Assembly (NCBI GenBank): GCA_019234745.1
Contig: JAFAKZ010000088.1
Span: 1-12,549, forward strand
Length of the DNA: 12,549 nt
From: Burkholderiales bacterium
Lineage (GTDB): Bacteria > Pseudomonadota > Gammaproteobacteria > Burkholderiales > Chitinimonadaceae
Direction: 5' to 3'
In this document: positions 6,293-12,549 of the stretch, one piece after another
How the letters are laid out: each line of letters opens with the position of its first letter
How positions within the stretch are numbered: the first letter of the stretch is position 1
The notes under the pieces: model-generated
What the model was told of the DNA's origin: nothing
The model's database searches: none
The model's input: the letters and a program-made list of their open reading frames with translations, nothing else
Position numbers and translations under genes: made by a program

Positions 6293-6847
6293 CTACTGCA
6301 CGATAAAGGTTTTGAAATCGACCTCCATCACGCCTTCTTCGTCCGTCTTGGCACCCAATGCCTTGTTGATACTTTGCTTCAACTCGCCCATCAGCTTCAG
6401 CTTGCCTTCGGTCGTCGCGATGTCTTCGGGCTTCTTGGAGCCCAGCAACAGGTTGACCTGGCTGCTGATGCGCGGAAGGAAATTCTTGATGACGTCCTTC
6501 TGCTTCTCGCTGGAGAGCCGTACGTCGATTTCGGTCTGGAGCACCGTCCCTCCCTGGAGGTTGACGGTGAACGTATCCAGCTTCTCGAATACGGGCGGCT
6601 CGTCCGACTTCTCTTTCTTCGCTTCCTTCTTTTCCTTCGACTTGTCGCCATCGTGGTCTGCAGAAGCTACCGTATCGCCATTCGCCTTTTCCGCCTGGAA
6701 ATTGAGGTACACGATACCCCCAATGACCGTTACCGCTACCAACGCCAACACCAGCAAACCGATGACGATGTAGAGAATGGTGTTCTTCTTGCCCTTGCCG
6801 CTATCGGCGGGTTCTGCTTGCGGCGCAGGTTTCTTGGCCTCTGCCAT
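6293..6847 (-). CDS. fliL: Flagellar basal body-associated protein FliL
   Basis: FliL is a single-pass inner-membrane protein that sits around the stator units and supports their function under load. The 184-residue product has a short Lys/Pro-rich cytoplasmic tail (1-23), a transmembrane helix at about 24-48 (ILYIVIGLLVLALVAVTVIGGIVYL), a highly charged linker (65-82, DHDGDKSKEKKEAKKEKS) and a periplasmic FliL domain from about 86 to the end. That domain has EKLDTFTVNLQG, TEIDVRLSSEKQKDVIKNFLPRI and the family-typical C-terminus VDFKTFIVQ. The ATG at 6845-6847 has AAAGGA upstream. A sigma70-like promoter lies 71-99 bases upstream, so fliL probably heads its own transcript, fliLMNOPQR, as well as being read from further upstream. 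Confidence 0.95.
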   Translation of the reverse strand: MAEAKKPAPQAEPADSGKGKKNTILYIVIGLLVLALVAVTVIGGIVYLNFQAEKANGDTVASADHDGDKSKEKKEAKKEKSDEPPVFEKLDTFTVNLQGGTVLQTEIDVRLSSEKQKDVIKNFLPRISSQVNLLLGSKKPEDIATTEGKLKLMGELKQSINKALGAKTDEEGVMEVDFKTFIVQ

Positions 6848-6917
6848 GGGAAATCGTCCTTTCCGGGGATACGTAGCCTACTGGAGCGGGCCGACAGTTC
6901 TGTTCGACCCTAGCCGA

Positions 6918-6946
6918 GTTATAAAGCAAACACGCTATGCTAACAA
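6918..6946 (-). promoter_or_regulatory. Sigma70-like promoter upstream of fliL
   Basis: On the minus strand a -35 box TTGTTA (6941-6946, 4 of 6 consensus bases) is followed after exactly 17 bases by a -10 box TATAAC (6918-6923, 5 of 6). Transcription would start near 6911 and give a leader of about 64 bases before fliL. The 151-base fliK-fliL gap is the largest between intact genes of the cluster and the only one with a clear promoter. I see no sigma28-type or correctly oriented sigma54-type promoter in it. Confidence 0.6.
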
Positions 6947-6998
6947 GCACTGGCGCGGCTTTGGCTAGCTTCCCGAAAATATTCCCCGAACACCCCGC

Positions 6999-8342
6999 TT
7001 ACACAAACAGATTCACGTTACCCGGCAAGCCGCCCACCAGGCTGCTACGCCAGTTGCCTGTATTTACCTTGGTTTCCTGGTTGTCGATGGCACGCACACC
7101 GCCGCCGCGACGATTGCTTTGACCGGACGACTGGCCGCCGCTACCCTCGCTGCGCGCCTGTACATTGCTTTGCGCCAGCTGGATGCCGCTTTCCGCCATC
7201 ATCTGCGTCAACCGGGGCATGGATGCCTCGATCGCCTCGCGCACGGGCGCGTGCTGTGCGACGAAAGTCACGCTGGCCTGGTTCTGGTCCAGGCTCAGCT
7301 TCACCTCCATCGGGCCCAGGTGCGGCGGGTTGAGCTGCAATTCCACTTCTTGCTGGTCGTTGCTGACCATCATCACCATCTTGTTGCCGAGCGCATGGTC
7401 CCAGCCATCGCTGCCCACCGGCTCGTAAATCGTGCCCGCAGCCTTAAGTGGATCGCCGCCGTCGCTGCTCTTGGTGTTGTCGAGGCGCTGTGCGATGACC
7501 GGGGTAGCGATTTGCTGGCGTGCAACGCTAGCATCGACCGATTGGACCCGCTGCTCTAGCAGATCTGCAAAGCTCGCGTTGGCTCGACTGGACGCAGCAT
7601 CGCCGGCCGGCAAGGCTTGCCGCTCCGTGTCGAGTTTTGCCGAGAGATCGGTGCTCTTGTCGCTAGACGCCTTGCCATCGTTGGCATCGGCCACGTCTGC
7701 CTTGCCGGCGGCCAAGTGCAGATGTGCTTTCCCGTCGCCGCCGGTCAGCATGTCGGCAAGGCCTTCCGCCTTGGTAAGCCCGCCTTCCTTGGCGGAGGCA
7801 TCTGCATCCGCCTGGGCGAACTGCAGGCCCTGCGCCACATAGACCTGGAGTTGGGCATTGGCCACGGCGGCCTGCTGTGCCGTTGTCTGGTCGTCGCCCT
7901 GGTTATTGTTGTTGCTCTTATTGTTCGCGTGGCTGGCCTGACCGCTGTTGCCCGTCGTGCTGCTACCGGATGTGCTGGACGACGCTTGCGTACCGGTGCC
8001 AACGTTGGCCGTCGTCGTGGCGCTGGCGCTAGCCGTATTGCTGTTGTCGTCTTGGCTGGATTGAGCCGCAGCCTGGGCCGCGTTGCTCGTCGTCGTACTG
8101 CTGCTGGTAGGCGCGGGGCCGGCAGCCGGGCTGGGATTGCTTGCAGCGGCCGGCGTGGTGTTGTTCACCGTTGCATTGCTGGTATAGCTGGCCTCTTCCG
8201 CCTGCCGCGCCTGCATTTGCTGCGTGAGCGTGGCGCTGAACTGGTCGGACTGGTCGCTATTGCCGCGACTCGGCGCCACCGCCACCTGATTGTTGTTAGT
8301 GGTGGTGAGGTTCAGTACCAGATTCGATGTCGATGCAGCCAT
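6999..8342 (-). CDS. fliK: Flagellar hook-length control protein FliK
   Basis: FliK is exported as a molecular ruler during hook growth and then makes FlhB switch from hook to filament substrates. The C-terminal domain is clear: VELQLNPPHLGPMEVKLSLDQNQASVTFVAQHAPVREAIEASMPRLTQMMAESGIQL (about 333-389), followed by a Gly/Ser/Gln-rich tail ending in GNVNLFV. The first 160 residues are low-complexity, rich in Asn, Ser, Thr, Ala and Gln (for example NNKSNNNNQGDD at 140-151), as expected for an extended ruler. I chose the ATG at 8340-8342 (447 residues, MAASTSNLVLNL) because AAGGA lies eight bases upstream. The frame runs open to 8522, but those starts overlap fliJ and encode an unrelated-looking peptide. 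A Met at 8384 is a less likely alternative. Confidence 0.93.
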   Translation of the reverse strand: MAASTSNLVLNLTTTNNNQVAVAPSRGNSDQSDQFSATLTQQMQARQAEEASYTSNATVNNTTPAAASNPSPAAGPAPTSSSTTTSNAAQAAAQSSQDDNSNTASASATTTANVGTGTQASSSTSGSSTTGNSGQASHANNKSNNNNQGDDQTTAQQAAVANAQLQVYVAQGLQFAQADADASAKEGGLTKAEGLADMLTGGDGKAHLHLAAGKADVADANDGKASSDKSTDLSAKLDTERQALPAGDAASSRANASFADLLEQRVQSVDASVARQQIATPVIAQRLDNTKSSDGGDPLKAAGTIYEPVGSDGWDHALGNKMVMMVSNDQQEVELQLNPPHLGPMEVKLSLDQNQASVTFVAQHAPVREAIEASMPRLTQMMAESGIQLAQSNVQARSEGSGGQSSGQSNRRGGGVRAIDNQETKVNTGNWRSSLVGGLPGNVNLFV

Positions 8343-8421
8343 CGCGATATCCTTGTTTCGCGCCGTGAGGGCGGTTTCGGACATCACAAAGCAAGGACGA
8401 TGCCAGGGGAGCCCCGGTAGA

Positions 8422-8874
8422 TCAGGACTCGTTGCTACGACGCTGGCGGTGCAGGTTCGCCGCCCATTCATCCGACATCTTCTGCTCGATGCGGGACTCG
8501 CGCTTCTGTTCCCGCTCTTCATGGCGCTCCTGCAGCGTCTCGAACGCCTTTACTTCCTTTTCGCGCTCCATCCACACGGCCTTGGCCTGCTCCAGCAGAT
8601 TCTCGCAGCGCCTGATCTCGTGGAACTGCTGGTCCACCGCCGTATTGAGCTTGGTGAGAAAAAGCTGGTAGTCCGTCCACTGATGGATGGCCATGCCCTG
8701 CCGGCCGTTCGTTTCCAGGCGTACCCGATATTCGGCGCGGTACTGTTCGATCTGGCCATGACGGTCCCTGGCCTGGCGCAAGCGTTCCACCGCGGCGCCG
8801 ATGGCGAGCGCCGCCTCATTGCGCTGGTCGACGGCGCGCTGCAGCAGAAAGGCGAACTGGAAGCGCTTGGTCAC
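8422..8874 (-). CDS. fliJ: Flagellar export protein FliJ
   Basis: FliJ is the coiled-coil stalk of the FliHIJ export ATPase complex. It inserts into the FliI ring and contacts FlhA. The 150-residue product is almost all charged heptad-like helix, with two long helical arms: about 12-58 (QRAVDQRNEAALAIGAAVERLRQARD and on) and about 75-135 (NTAVDQQFHEIRRCENLLEQAKAVWMEREKEVKAFETLQERHEEREQ). A short link with the family-like WTDYQLFL (66-73) separates them. The length and pattern match FliJ. The start is the GTG at 8872-8874, four bases after the fliI stop. The codon just before it is TAG, so no earlier start is possible. No strong ribosome site is seen, which fits coupling to fliI. Confidence 0.93.
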   Translation of the reverse strand: MTKRFQFAFLLQRAVDQRNEAALAIGAAVERLRQARDRHGQIEQYRAEYRVRLETNGRQGMAIHQWTDYQLFLTKLNTAVDQQFHEIRRCENLLEQAKAVWMEREKEVKAFETLQERHEEREQKRESRIEQKMSDEWAANLHRQRRSNES

Positions 8875-8878
8875 CTAG

Positions 8879-10294
8879 TTAGCCCCCGAACATGGACGCC
8901 ATCTTGATACGCGCCCCATCGTAGCTTTCGCTCTCATGCATGCTCTGCTGCAGATAACCCTCAAAGGCGGGCATGCGCATGATGGCTTCGTCCAGCAGCG
9001 GGTCGGAGCCGCGCACATAGGCGCCCACGCTGATCAGGTCACGGCTGCGCTGGTAGCGCGTGTAGAGCTGCTTGAAGCGGCGGATCTGTTCGAATTCCTG
9101 TGGTTCGATGATATCCGTCATCACCCGGCTGATCGATTGCTCGATGTCGATGGCCGGATAGTGGCCGGCATCGGCCAGCTGGCGCGACAGGACGATGTGG
9201 CCATCCAGGATGGCGCGCGCGCTGTCGGCCACCGGGTCCTGCTGGTCGTCGCCTTCGCTCAGCACGGTATAGAAGGCGGTGATCGAGCCACTACCCTTCT
9301 TTCCTGTACCCGCCCGCTCCACCAGGGCGGGCAGCTTGGCGAACACGGATGGGGGGTAGCCCTTGGTGGCCGGCGGCTCTCCAACGGCAAGGGCGATCTC
9401 GCGCTGGGCCATGGCGTAACGGGTGAGGGAATCCATGATCAGCAGCACATTGGCGCCCTGGTCACGGAAATATTCCGCGATGGCCGTGGCGTAGGCCGCC
9501 CCATGCAGGCGCAGCAGCGGCGGTGTATCGGCCGGGGCGGCGACGACGACGGAACGGCGCAGGCCCTCCTCGCCCAGGATGTTCTCGATAAAATCCTTCA
9601 CCTCGCGGCCCCTCTCGCCGATCAACCCCACGACGACGACGTCGGCCGTCGTGTAGCGCGCCATCATCCCGAGCAGCACGCTCTTGCCGATACCGGAACC
9701 GGAGAACAACCCCAGGCGTTGGCCGCGGCCTACGGTGAGCATGCCGTTGATGGCACGCACGCCCACGTCCAGCACTTCCGTAACAGGCACGCGGTCAAGT
9801 GGATTGAAGGGCCGCGAGAACAGCGGCACATAGGCATCCGTCATCAGTGGGCCGAGCTTGTCCAGCGGTCGACCCAAGCCGTCCAGCACGCGGCCGAGCA
9901 GATGCGGCCCGACGGCCACTTGGCGGCCGTGGTCCTCCACGCGGCGCATCAGGCGGCGCGGGTGGCCGAAACGGGGTATGCGGTTGGAAACGTCCTCGTA
10001 GGGAATCACCCAGGCGCCAGGCTCTAGGCCGAATACTTCGGCCACCGGCATCAGGAAGATGCGGTCGCCATGAAAGCCCACTACTTCAGCTTCCACCGAG
10101 TGGCCGGACAGCAACTGCACCAGGCAGCTGGCCCCGACGGGCAACTTGATGCCCACCGCCTCCAGCACGAGACCTGCCACACGCGTCAGCCGGCCGCGCG
10201 GCAGCCAAGGCCGGATATCGTCGACGGTATTGCTGCAGTCCTCCAGGTAGCGCGTCAGCCTGGATGCAGCGCCAGTGGCAGGCTCAGTGCTCAT
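8879..10294 (-). CDS. fliI: Flagellum-specific export ATPase FliI
   Basis: FliI hydrolyses ATP to help unload and export flagellar subunits; it is related to the F1-ATPase beta subunit and forms a hexamer. In this 471-residue product the P-loop is SGSGIGKS (198-205, Lys204). The catalytic glutamate is in GERGREV (Glu227), and Walker B is VLLIMDSL (283-290, Asp288). The flagellar/type III signature GEPPATKGYPPSVF lies at 305-318. The N-terminal beta-barrel domain runs to about residue 105. I chose the ATG at 10292-10294, which overlaps the fliH stop by 11 bases and has AGGG just upstream. The frame is open to 10339, but the additional residues have no homology-like features and lie in fliH. 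All catalytic residues are present. Confidence 0.97.
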   Translation of the reverse strand: MSTEPATGAASRLTRYLEDCSNTVDDIRPWLPRGRLTRVAGLVLEAVGIKLPVGASCLVQLLSGHSVEAEVVGFHGDRIFLMPVAEVFGLEPGAWVIPYEDVSNRIPRFGHPRRLMRRVEDHGRQVAVGPHLLGRVLDGLGRPLDKLGPLMTDAYVPLFSRPFNPLDRVPVTEVLDVGVRAINGMLTVGRGQRLGLFSGSGIGKSVLLGMMARYTTADVVVVGLIGERGREVKDFIENILGEEGLRRSVVVAAPADTPPLLRLHGAAYATAIAEYFRDQGANVLLIMDSLTRYAMAQREIALAVGEPPATKGYPPSVFAKLPALVERAGTGKKGSGSITAFYTVLSEGDDQQDPVADSARAILDGHIVLSRQLADAGHYPAIDIEQSISRVMTDIIEPQEFEQIRRFKQLYTRYQRSRDLISVGAYVRGSDPLLDEAIMRMPAFEGYLQQSMHESESYDGARIKMASMFGG

Positions 10295-11090
10295 CGCCCT
10301 GCTTCCACTCGTCGCTGCGGCCCAGCGCTTCGACAACACGACGCCAGCGCGTGGGCAGCGTCAGGTCAATTTCCAGGCTGGGATTGCTGATGCGGCAGCC
10401 GCCGCGCTCGATATCCTTGCCGACATCGAAACGCCAATGTCCCGCCGACGCCTCGGTCACGAGGTGTGTCTTGCAAAGCGCCAGGTCGTCGGCATGCAGC
10501 TCGACACGGAACGGCCCCTGCAGCTCGGGCAGGCCGTCCAGCGCTTCACGAATCAGTTTGACGATACCTTCAGGCCGTTGCGCCAGCGACTCGCGAACCA
10601 TCTGGCGCGCGGCGCCCAAGGCCAGCGTCAGCACGGGCTCGGCCAGCGCCTCTTCGAATACGGTGGTGGACGATTCGATATGCGTCAGCAGTTCTCGCAA
10701 CTGCCGCAGATCGTCCTGCAGGGCGACACGCGCAGCCTCGGCGCCACTTTCCAGGCCCTGCGCATGGCCTTCGGCGCGACCATCGATCAAGCCCTGCGCA
10801 TGGCCGTCCGCCCTGCCCTTGTCGAAGCCTTCGCGATAACCCTCAAGGCGCGCAGCCTGGCGAATGGCCTCGATCTCCTCGGGCGTCGGCCCAACGGGCT
10901 CCTCCGGCAGCGGCTCTGCTGGCTCCTCTTCAGCCACCGGCTCATGCACGGCTTCGACCACGGCAACGGGTTCGGCGTCCCTCAGGTAGGGGCGCTGCAC
11001 CGAGGGGCCGCGAAACTCGCCCACCTGCCAGCGCTCGACCTCGCCCAGCTCGGAACCACGAAATATCTTCTTGCTGCCCCAAGCCTTCAT
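10284..11090 (-). CDS. fliH: Flagellar export ATPase regulator FliH
   Basis: FliH binds FliI as a dimer, restrains its activity and carries it to the C-ring through FliN. The 268-residue product has a conserved-looking N-terminus with Trp residues (MKAWGSKKIF, WQVGEF), an acidic Pro/Glu-rich region (about 39-75), and then a textbook glycine repeat: Ala80, glycines at every fourth position from 84 to 116 (nine in all), and Ala120. This is the AxxxG(xxxG)nxxxA helix-helix motif of FliH. The C-terminal domain, related to the ATP-synthase stator, ends with GGCRISNPSLEIDLTLPTRWRRVVEAL (230-256). The ATG at 11088-11090 lies 40 bases after fliG. The stop overlaps fliI. Part of the glycine repeat is also a DNA repeat: a 15-base unit at 10755-10769 recurs at 10791-10805. 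Confidence 0.95.
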   Translation of the reverse strand: MKAWGSKKIFRGSELGEVERWQVGEFRGPSVQRPYLRDAEPVAVVEAVHEPVAEEEPAEPLPEEPVGPTPEEIEAIRQAARLEGYREGFDKGRADGHAQGLIDGRAEGHAQGLESGAEAARVALQDDLRQLRELLTHIESSTTVFEEALAEPVLTLALGAARQMVRESLAQRPEGIVKLIREALDGLPELQGPFRVELHADDLALCKTHLVTEASAGHWRFDVGKDIERGGCRISNPSLEIDLTLPTRWRRVVEALGRSDEWKQGDEH

Positions 11091-11130
11091 CGTTCATCCA
11101 TTAGGTACAAGCCGGCAAGCCGGGAAACAA

Positions 11131-12132
11131 TTACTCAACGAAGCCTTCACTGCCACCCTTCGCAATAGCGAGCTGACCTTCGTCGGCCAAGCGACGCACA
11201 ACCTTGAGGATTTCGCGCTGCTCCGCTTCCACTTCCGACACCTTGACGGCGCCCTTGGCCTCGAAGTCGTCGCGCAGCATTTCGGCGGCGCGCTGCGACA
11301 TGTTCTTGAATATCTTGTTGCGCAGGACTTCCGTCGTCCCCTTCATCGCCACGATGAGCGATTCCGACGAGATTTCGCGCAACAGCAGCTGGATGCCGCG
11401 GTCGTCCACATCGATCAGGTTCTCGAAGGTGAACATCTTGTCCTGGATGCGCTGTGCCAGTTCCGGGTCGTACTCGCGGATGGCGTTGAGCGCAGAGGCT
11501 TCGATGACGCCGCCCATGAAGTTGAGGATTTCCGCGGCCATGCCCTCGCCGCCCATGGCAGACTTCTTCACGCGATCGGCCCCCGACAGCAGCTGCGTCA
11601 GCACGTCGTTCAATTCGCGCAGCGCCGTCGGCTGGACGCCTTCCAGCGTGGCGATACGCAAGAGCACGTCGTTGCGCAGGCGTTCCACGAATTGGTTGAG
11701 CACTTCCGACACCTGATCCGGCTCCAGGTGCACAAGGATGGTGGCGATGATCTGCGGGTGCTCGTTCTTGATGAGTTCCGCCACGGCCACGGAATCCATC
11801 CACTTGAGCGACTCGATACCCGTGTTGTCGCCGCCCTGCAGGATACGGTCCAGCAGGTTGGCGGCCTTGTCCGAGCCCAGCGCCTTGGTCAGCACGGAGC
11901 GAATGTATTCGTCGGCGGCGCCGAAGTTGGCGCGGTTCTGCGTGGCCGCCAGGAAGTCGGCCATCACGTCCTCGACCTGCTCGCGCGTGACGTTGTCCAT
12001 ATTGGCCATCGCCAGGCCGATCTTCTGCACCTCTTTCGGGCCGAGGTACTTGAACACCTCGACAGCCGCCTCCTCGCCCAGACTCATGAGCAGGATGGCA
12101 CTGCGGCGGATAGCCTCTTCGTTGCTCGCCAT
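11131..12132 (-). CDS. fliG: Flagellar motor switch protein FliG
   Basis: FliG is the rotor protein that meets the stator and generates torque; it is anchored to FliF and sits on FliM. At 333 residues it has the usual length. The FliF-binding N-domain is about 1-100, and the middle-domain EHPQ motif is at 124-127. The torque helix holds Lys264, Arg281, Asp288 and Asp289 at the same numbers as the functional charges of E. coli FliG, with Lys in place of Arg at 297, a conservative change. The signature NMSQRAAEMLRDD (277-289) is intact. The ATG at 12130-12132 has AAGGA seven bases upstream. The gene is 122 bases downstream of fliF and 40 bases upstream of fliH. Confidence 0.98.
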   Translation of the reverse strand: MASNEEAIRRSAILLMSLGEEAAVEVFKYLGPKEVQKIGLAMANMDNVTREQVEDVMADFLAATQNRANFGAADEYIRSVLTKALGSDKAANLLDRILQGGDNTGIESLKWMDSVAVAELIKNEHPQIIATILVHLEPDQVSEVLNQFVERLRNDVLLRIATLEGVQPTALRELNDVLTQLLSGADRVKKSAMGGEGMAAEILNFMGGVIEASALNAIREYDPELAQRIQDKMFTFENLIDVDDRGIQLLLREISSESLIVAMKGTTEVLRNKIFKNMSQRAAEMLRDDFEAKGAVKVSEVEAEQREILKVVRRLADEGQLAIAKGGSEGFVE

Positions 12133-12254
12133 GGATGGTCCTTAGGACTTTGAGGTGACAGGCGGCGACATGCACCACCCGTCCAGACACTATGAATAGT
12201 TTGCGCCAGCACTGCGACCGCTGCCAGTGCAGACCGTCGTGAAACTTGCGTACG
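12133..12254. other. fliF-fliG spacer, 122 bp, no gene
   Basis: This is a long gap for two rotor genes that are often nearly adjacent. It contains a 6-pair inverted repeat (GCACTG at 12209-12214 and CAGTGC at 12225-12230, 10-base loop) and a small palindrome (ACTAT, GA, ATAGT at 12189-12200). Neither is followed by a T-tract. I find no convincing sigma70, sigma54 or sigma28 promoter; the best GG...GC pairs have the wrong spacing. No open frame of its own is visible. It may act only as an mRNA spacer. Confidence 0.5.
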
Positions 12255-12549
12255 CTAACCCATCTTCTGATCGGACGGGTCGGAAGTCAGCCATTCGCGA
12301 ATGATGGTAGCGACCATGCGCGGGTCTTCCTTGGCCATTTCCTTGGCGCGCAGCAGCAGCTCGCTGAAAGCGGCCAGCTGGGCGTTGGCCTCGGCCTCGG
12401 CGACGACTTCCGCCTCGACTTCCGACTGGGCCAGCTCTTCGGCGGTAAGGGCGACGCCGCCCTCTTCCGCGCCCATCGCACCCTTGTTCTGCTTGGGGCG
12501 AATCACGTCGCGCAGGATGGGACGGACCACGCCGAACATGAGATAGGCA
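12255..12549 (-). CDS. fliF: Flagellar MS-ring protein FliF, C-terminal end only
   Basis: Only the last 97 codons are in the window; the gene continues past its right edge, so the Met at 12537-12539 is internal. The visible part begins AYLMFGVVRPILRDVI, the end of the second transmembrane helix and the start of the cytoplasmic tail. An acidic Ala/Glu-rich linker follows (AEEGGVALTAEELAQSEVEAEVVAEAEANAQL), then the FliG-binding tail KEDPRMVATIIREWLTSD, which matches the E. coli FliF end (DPRVVALVIRQWM, from memory). FliF forms the MS ring in the inner membrane, and its tail inserts into the N-domain of FliG, encoded just downstream. The stop is TAG or equivalent at 12255-12257, after the final residues DQKMG. 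Confidence 0.95.
   Translation of the reverse strand, partial: AYLMFGVVRPILRDVIRPKQNKGAMGAEEGGVALTAEELAQSEVEAEVVAEAEANAQLAAFSELLLRAKEMAKEDPRMVATIIREWLTSDPSDQKMG

Noticed and set aside
4305..6773. Two 313-codon plus-strand frames opposite fliO-fliN and fliM-fliL
   Set aside because: They cross several real gene boundaries on the other strand and have no ribosome site or recognisable domain.
6951..6966. A sigma54-like GG-N10-GC pattern (TGGCGC, TTTGGC) in the fliK-fliL gap
   Set aside because: It reads on the plus strand, away from fliL and into the 3' end of fliK, and its -12 part fits poorly.
8343..8421. GGGG-CT-CCCC inverted repeat in the fliJ-fliK gap as a terminator
   Set aside because: The loop is too small for the full stem and no T-tract follows; fliK must be transcribed from upstream unless an unseen promoter exists.
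11071..12153. A 360-codon open frame on the plus strand opposite fliG
   Set aside because: It is His/Leu/Gln-rich, as typical antisense translations are, and fliG on the other strand is certain.
2467..12549. A type III secretion (injectisome) cluster instead of a flagellum
   Set aside because: FliG, FliF, FliL, FliK and FliM have flagellum-specific signatures, including the CheY-binding motif of FliM and the torque residues of FliG.

Overview
The window is a stretch of a gammaproteobacterial chromosome of high GC content. The dense same-strand fli gene order, the codon use and the neighbouring genes suggest the Xanthomonadales (Rhodanobacteraceae or Xanthomonadaceae, for example relatives of Dyella, Luteibacter or Rhodanobacter). 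This placement is an inference from general resemblance, not from a marker gene.

Layout. Bases 1-449 (+) hold the 3' part of a lipoprotein gene whose lipobox is still visible. Bases 464-541 hold a REP-like inverted repeat between two convergent genes. Bases 538-1434 (-) encode an ATP-grasp enzyme of unknown substrate. Bases 1661-2392 (+) encode an exported Ala/Ser/Thr-rich protein with an eight-proline run, followed by a strong intrinsic terminator at 2419-2446. Bases 2467-12549 (-) are one long flagellar cluster, read from right to left: fliF (C-terminal end only), fliG, fliH, fliI, fliJ, fliK, fliL, fliM, fliN, fliO, fliP, fliQ, fliR.

How the genes work together. FliF and FliG form the MS-ring/rotor base. 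FliG, FliM and FliN form the C-ring switch, which binds CheY-P and turns torque into rotation. FliH, FliI and FliJ are the export ATPase complex. FliO, FliP, FliQ and FliR build the export gate. FliK measures hook length and switches export specificity. FliL supports the stator. The genes overlap or lie a few bases apart in three blocks (fliHIJ, fliMN, fliOPQR). Larger gaps occur at fliF-fliG (122 bp), fliJ-fliK (79 bp), fliK-fliL (151 bp, with a good sigma70-like promoter) and fliL-fliM (50 bp, with a perfect 28-bp palindrome).

All the flagellar proteins look intact with their key residues present. I see no phage, transposon, CRISPR array, tRNA or rRNA, and no clear new multi-gene system. 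The less explained items are the palindrome between fliL and fliM, the REP-like element that supplies a stop codon, and the three non-flagellar genes on the left.
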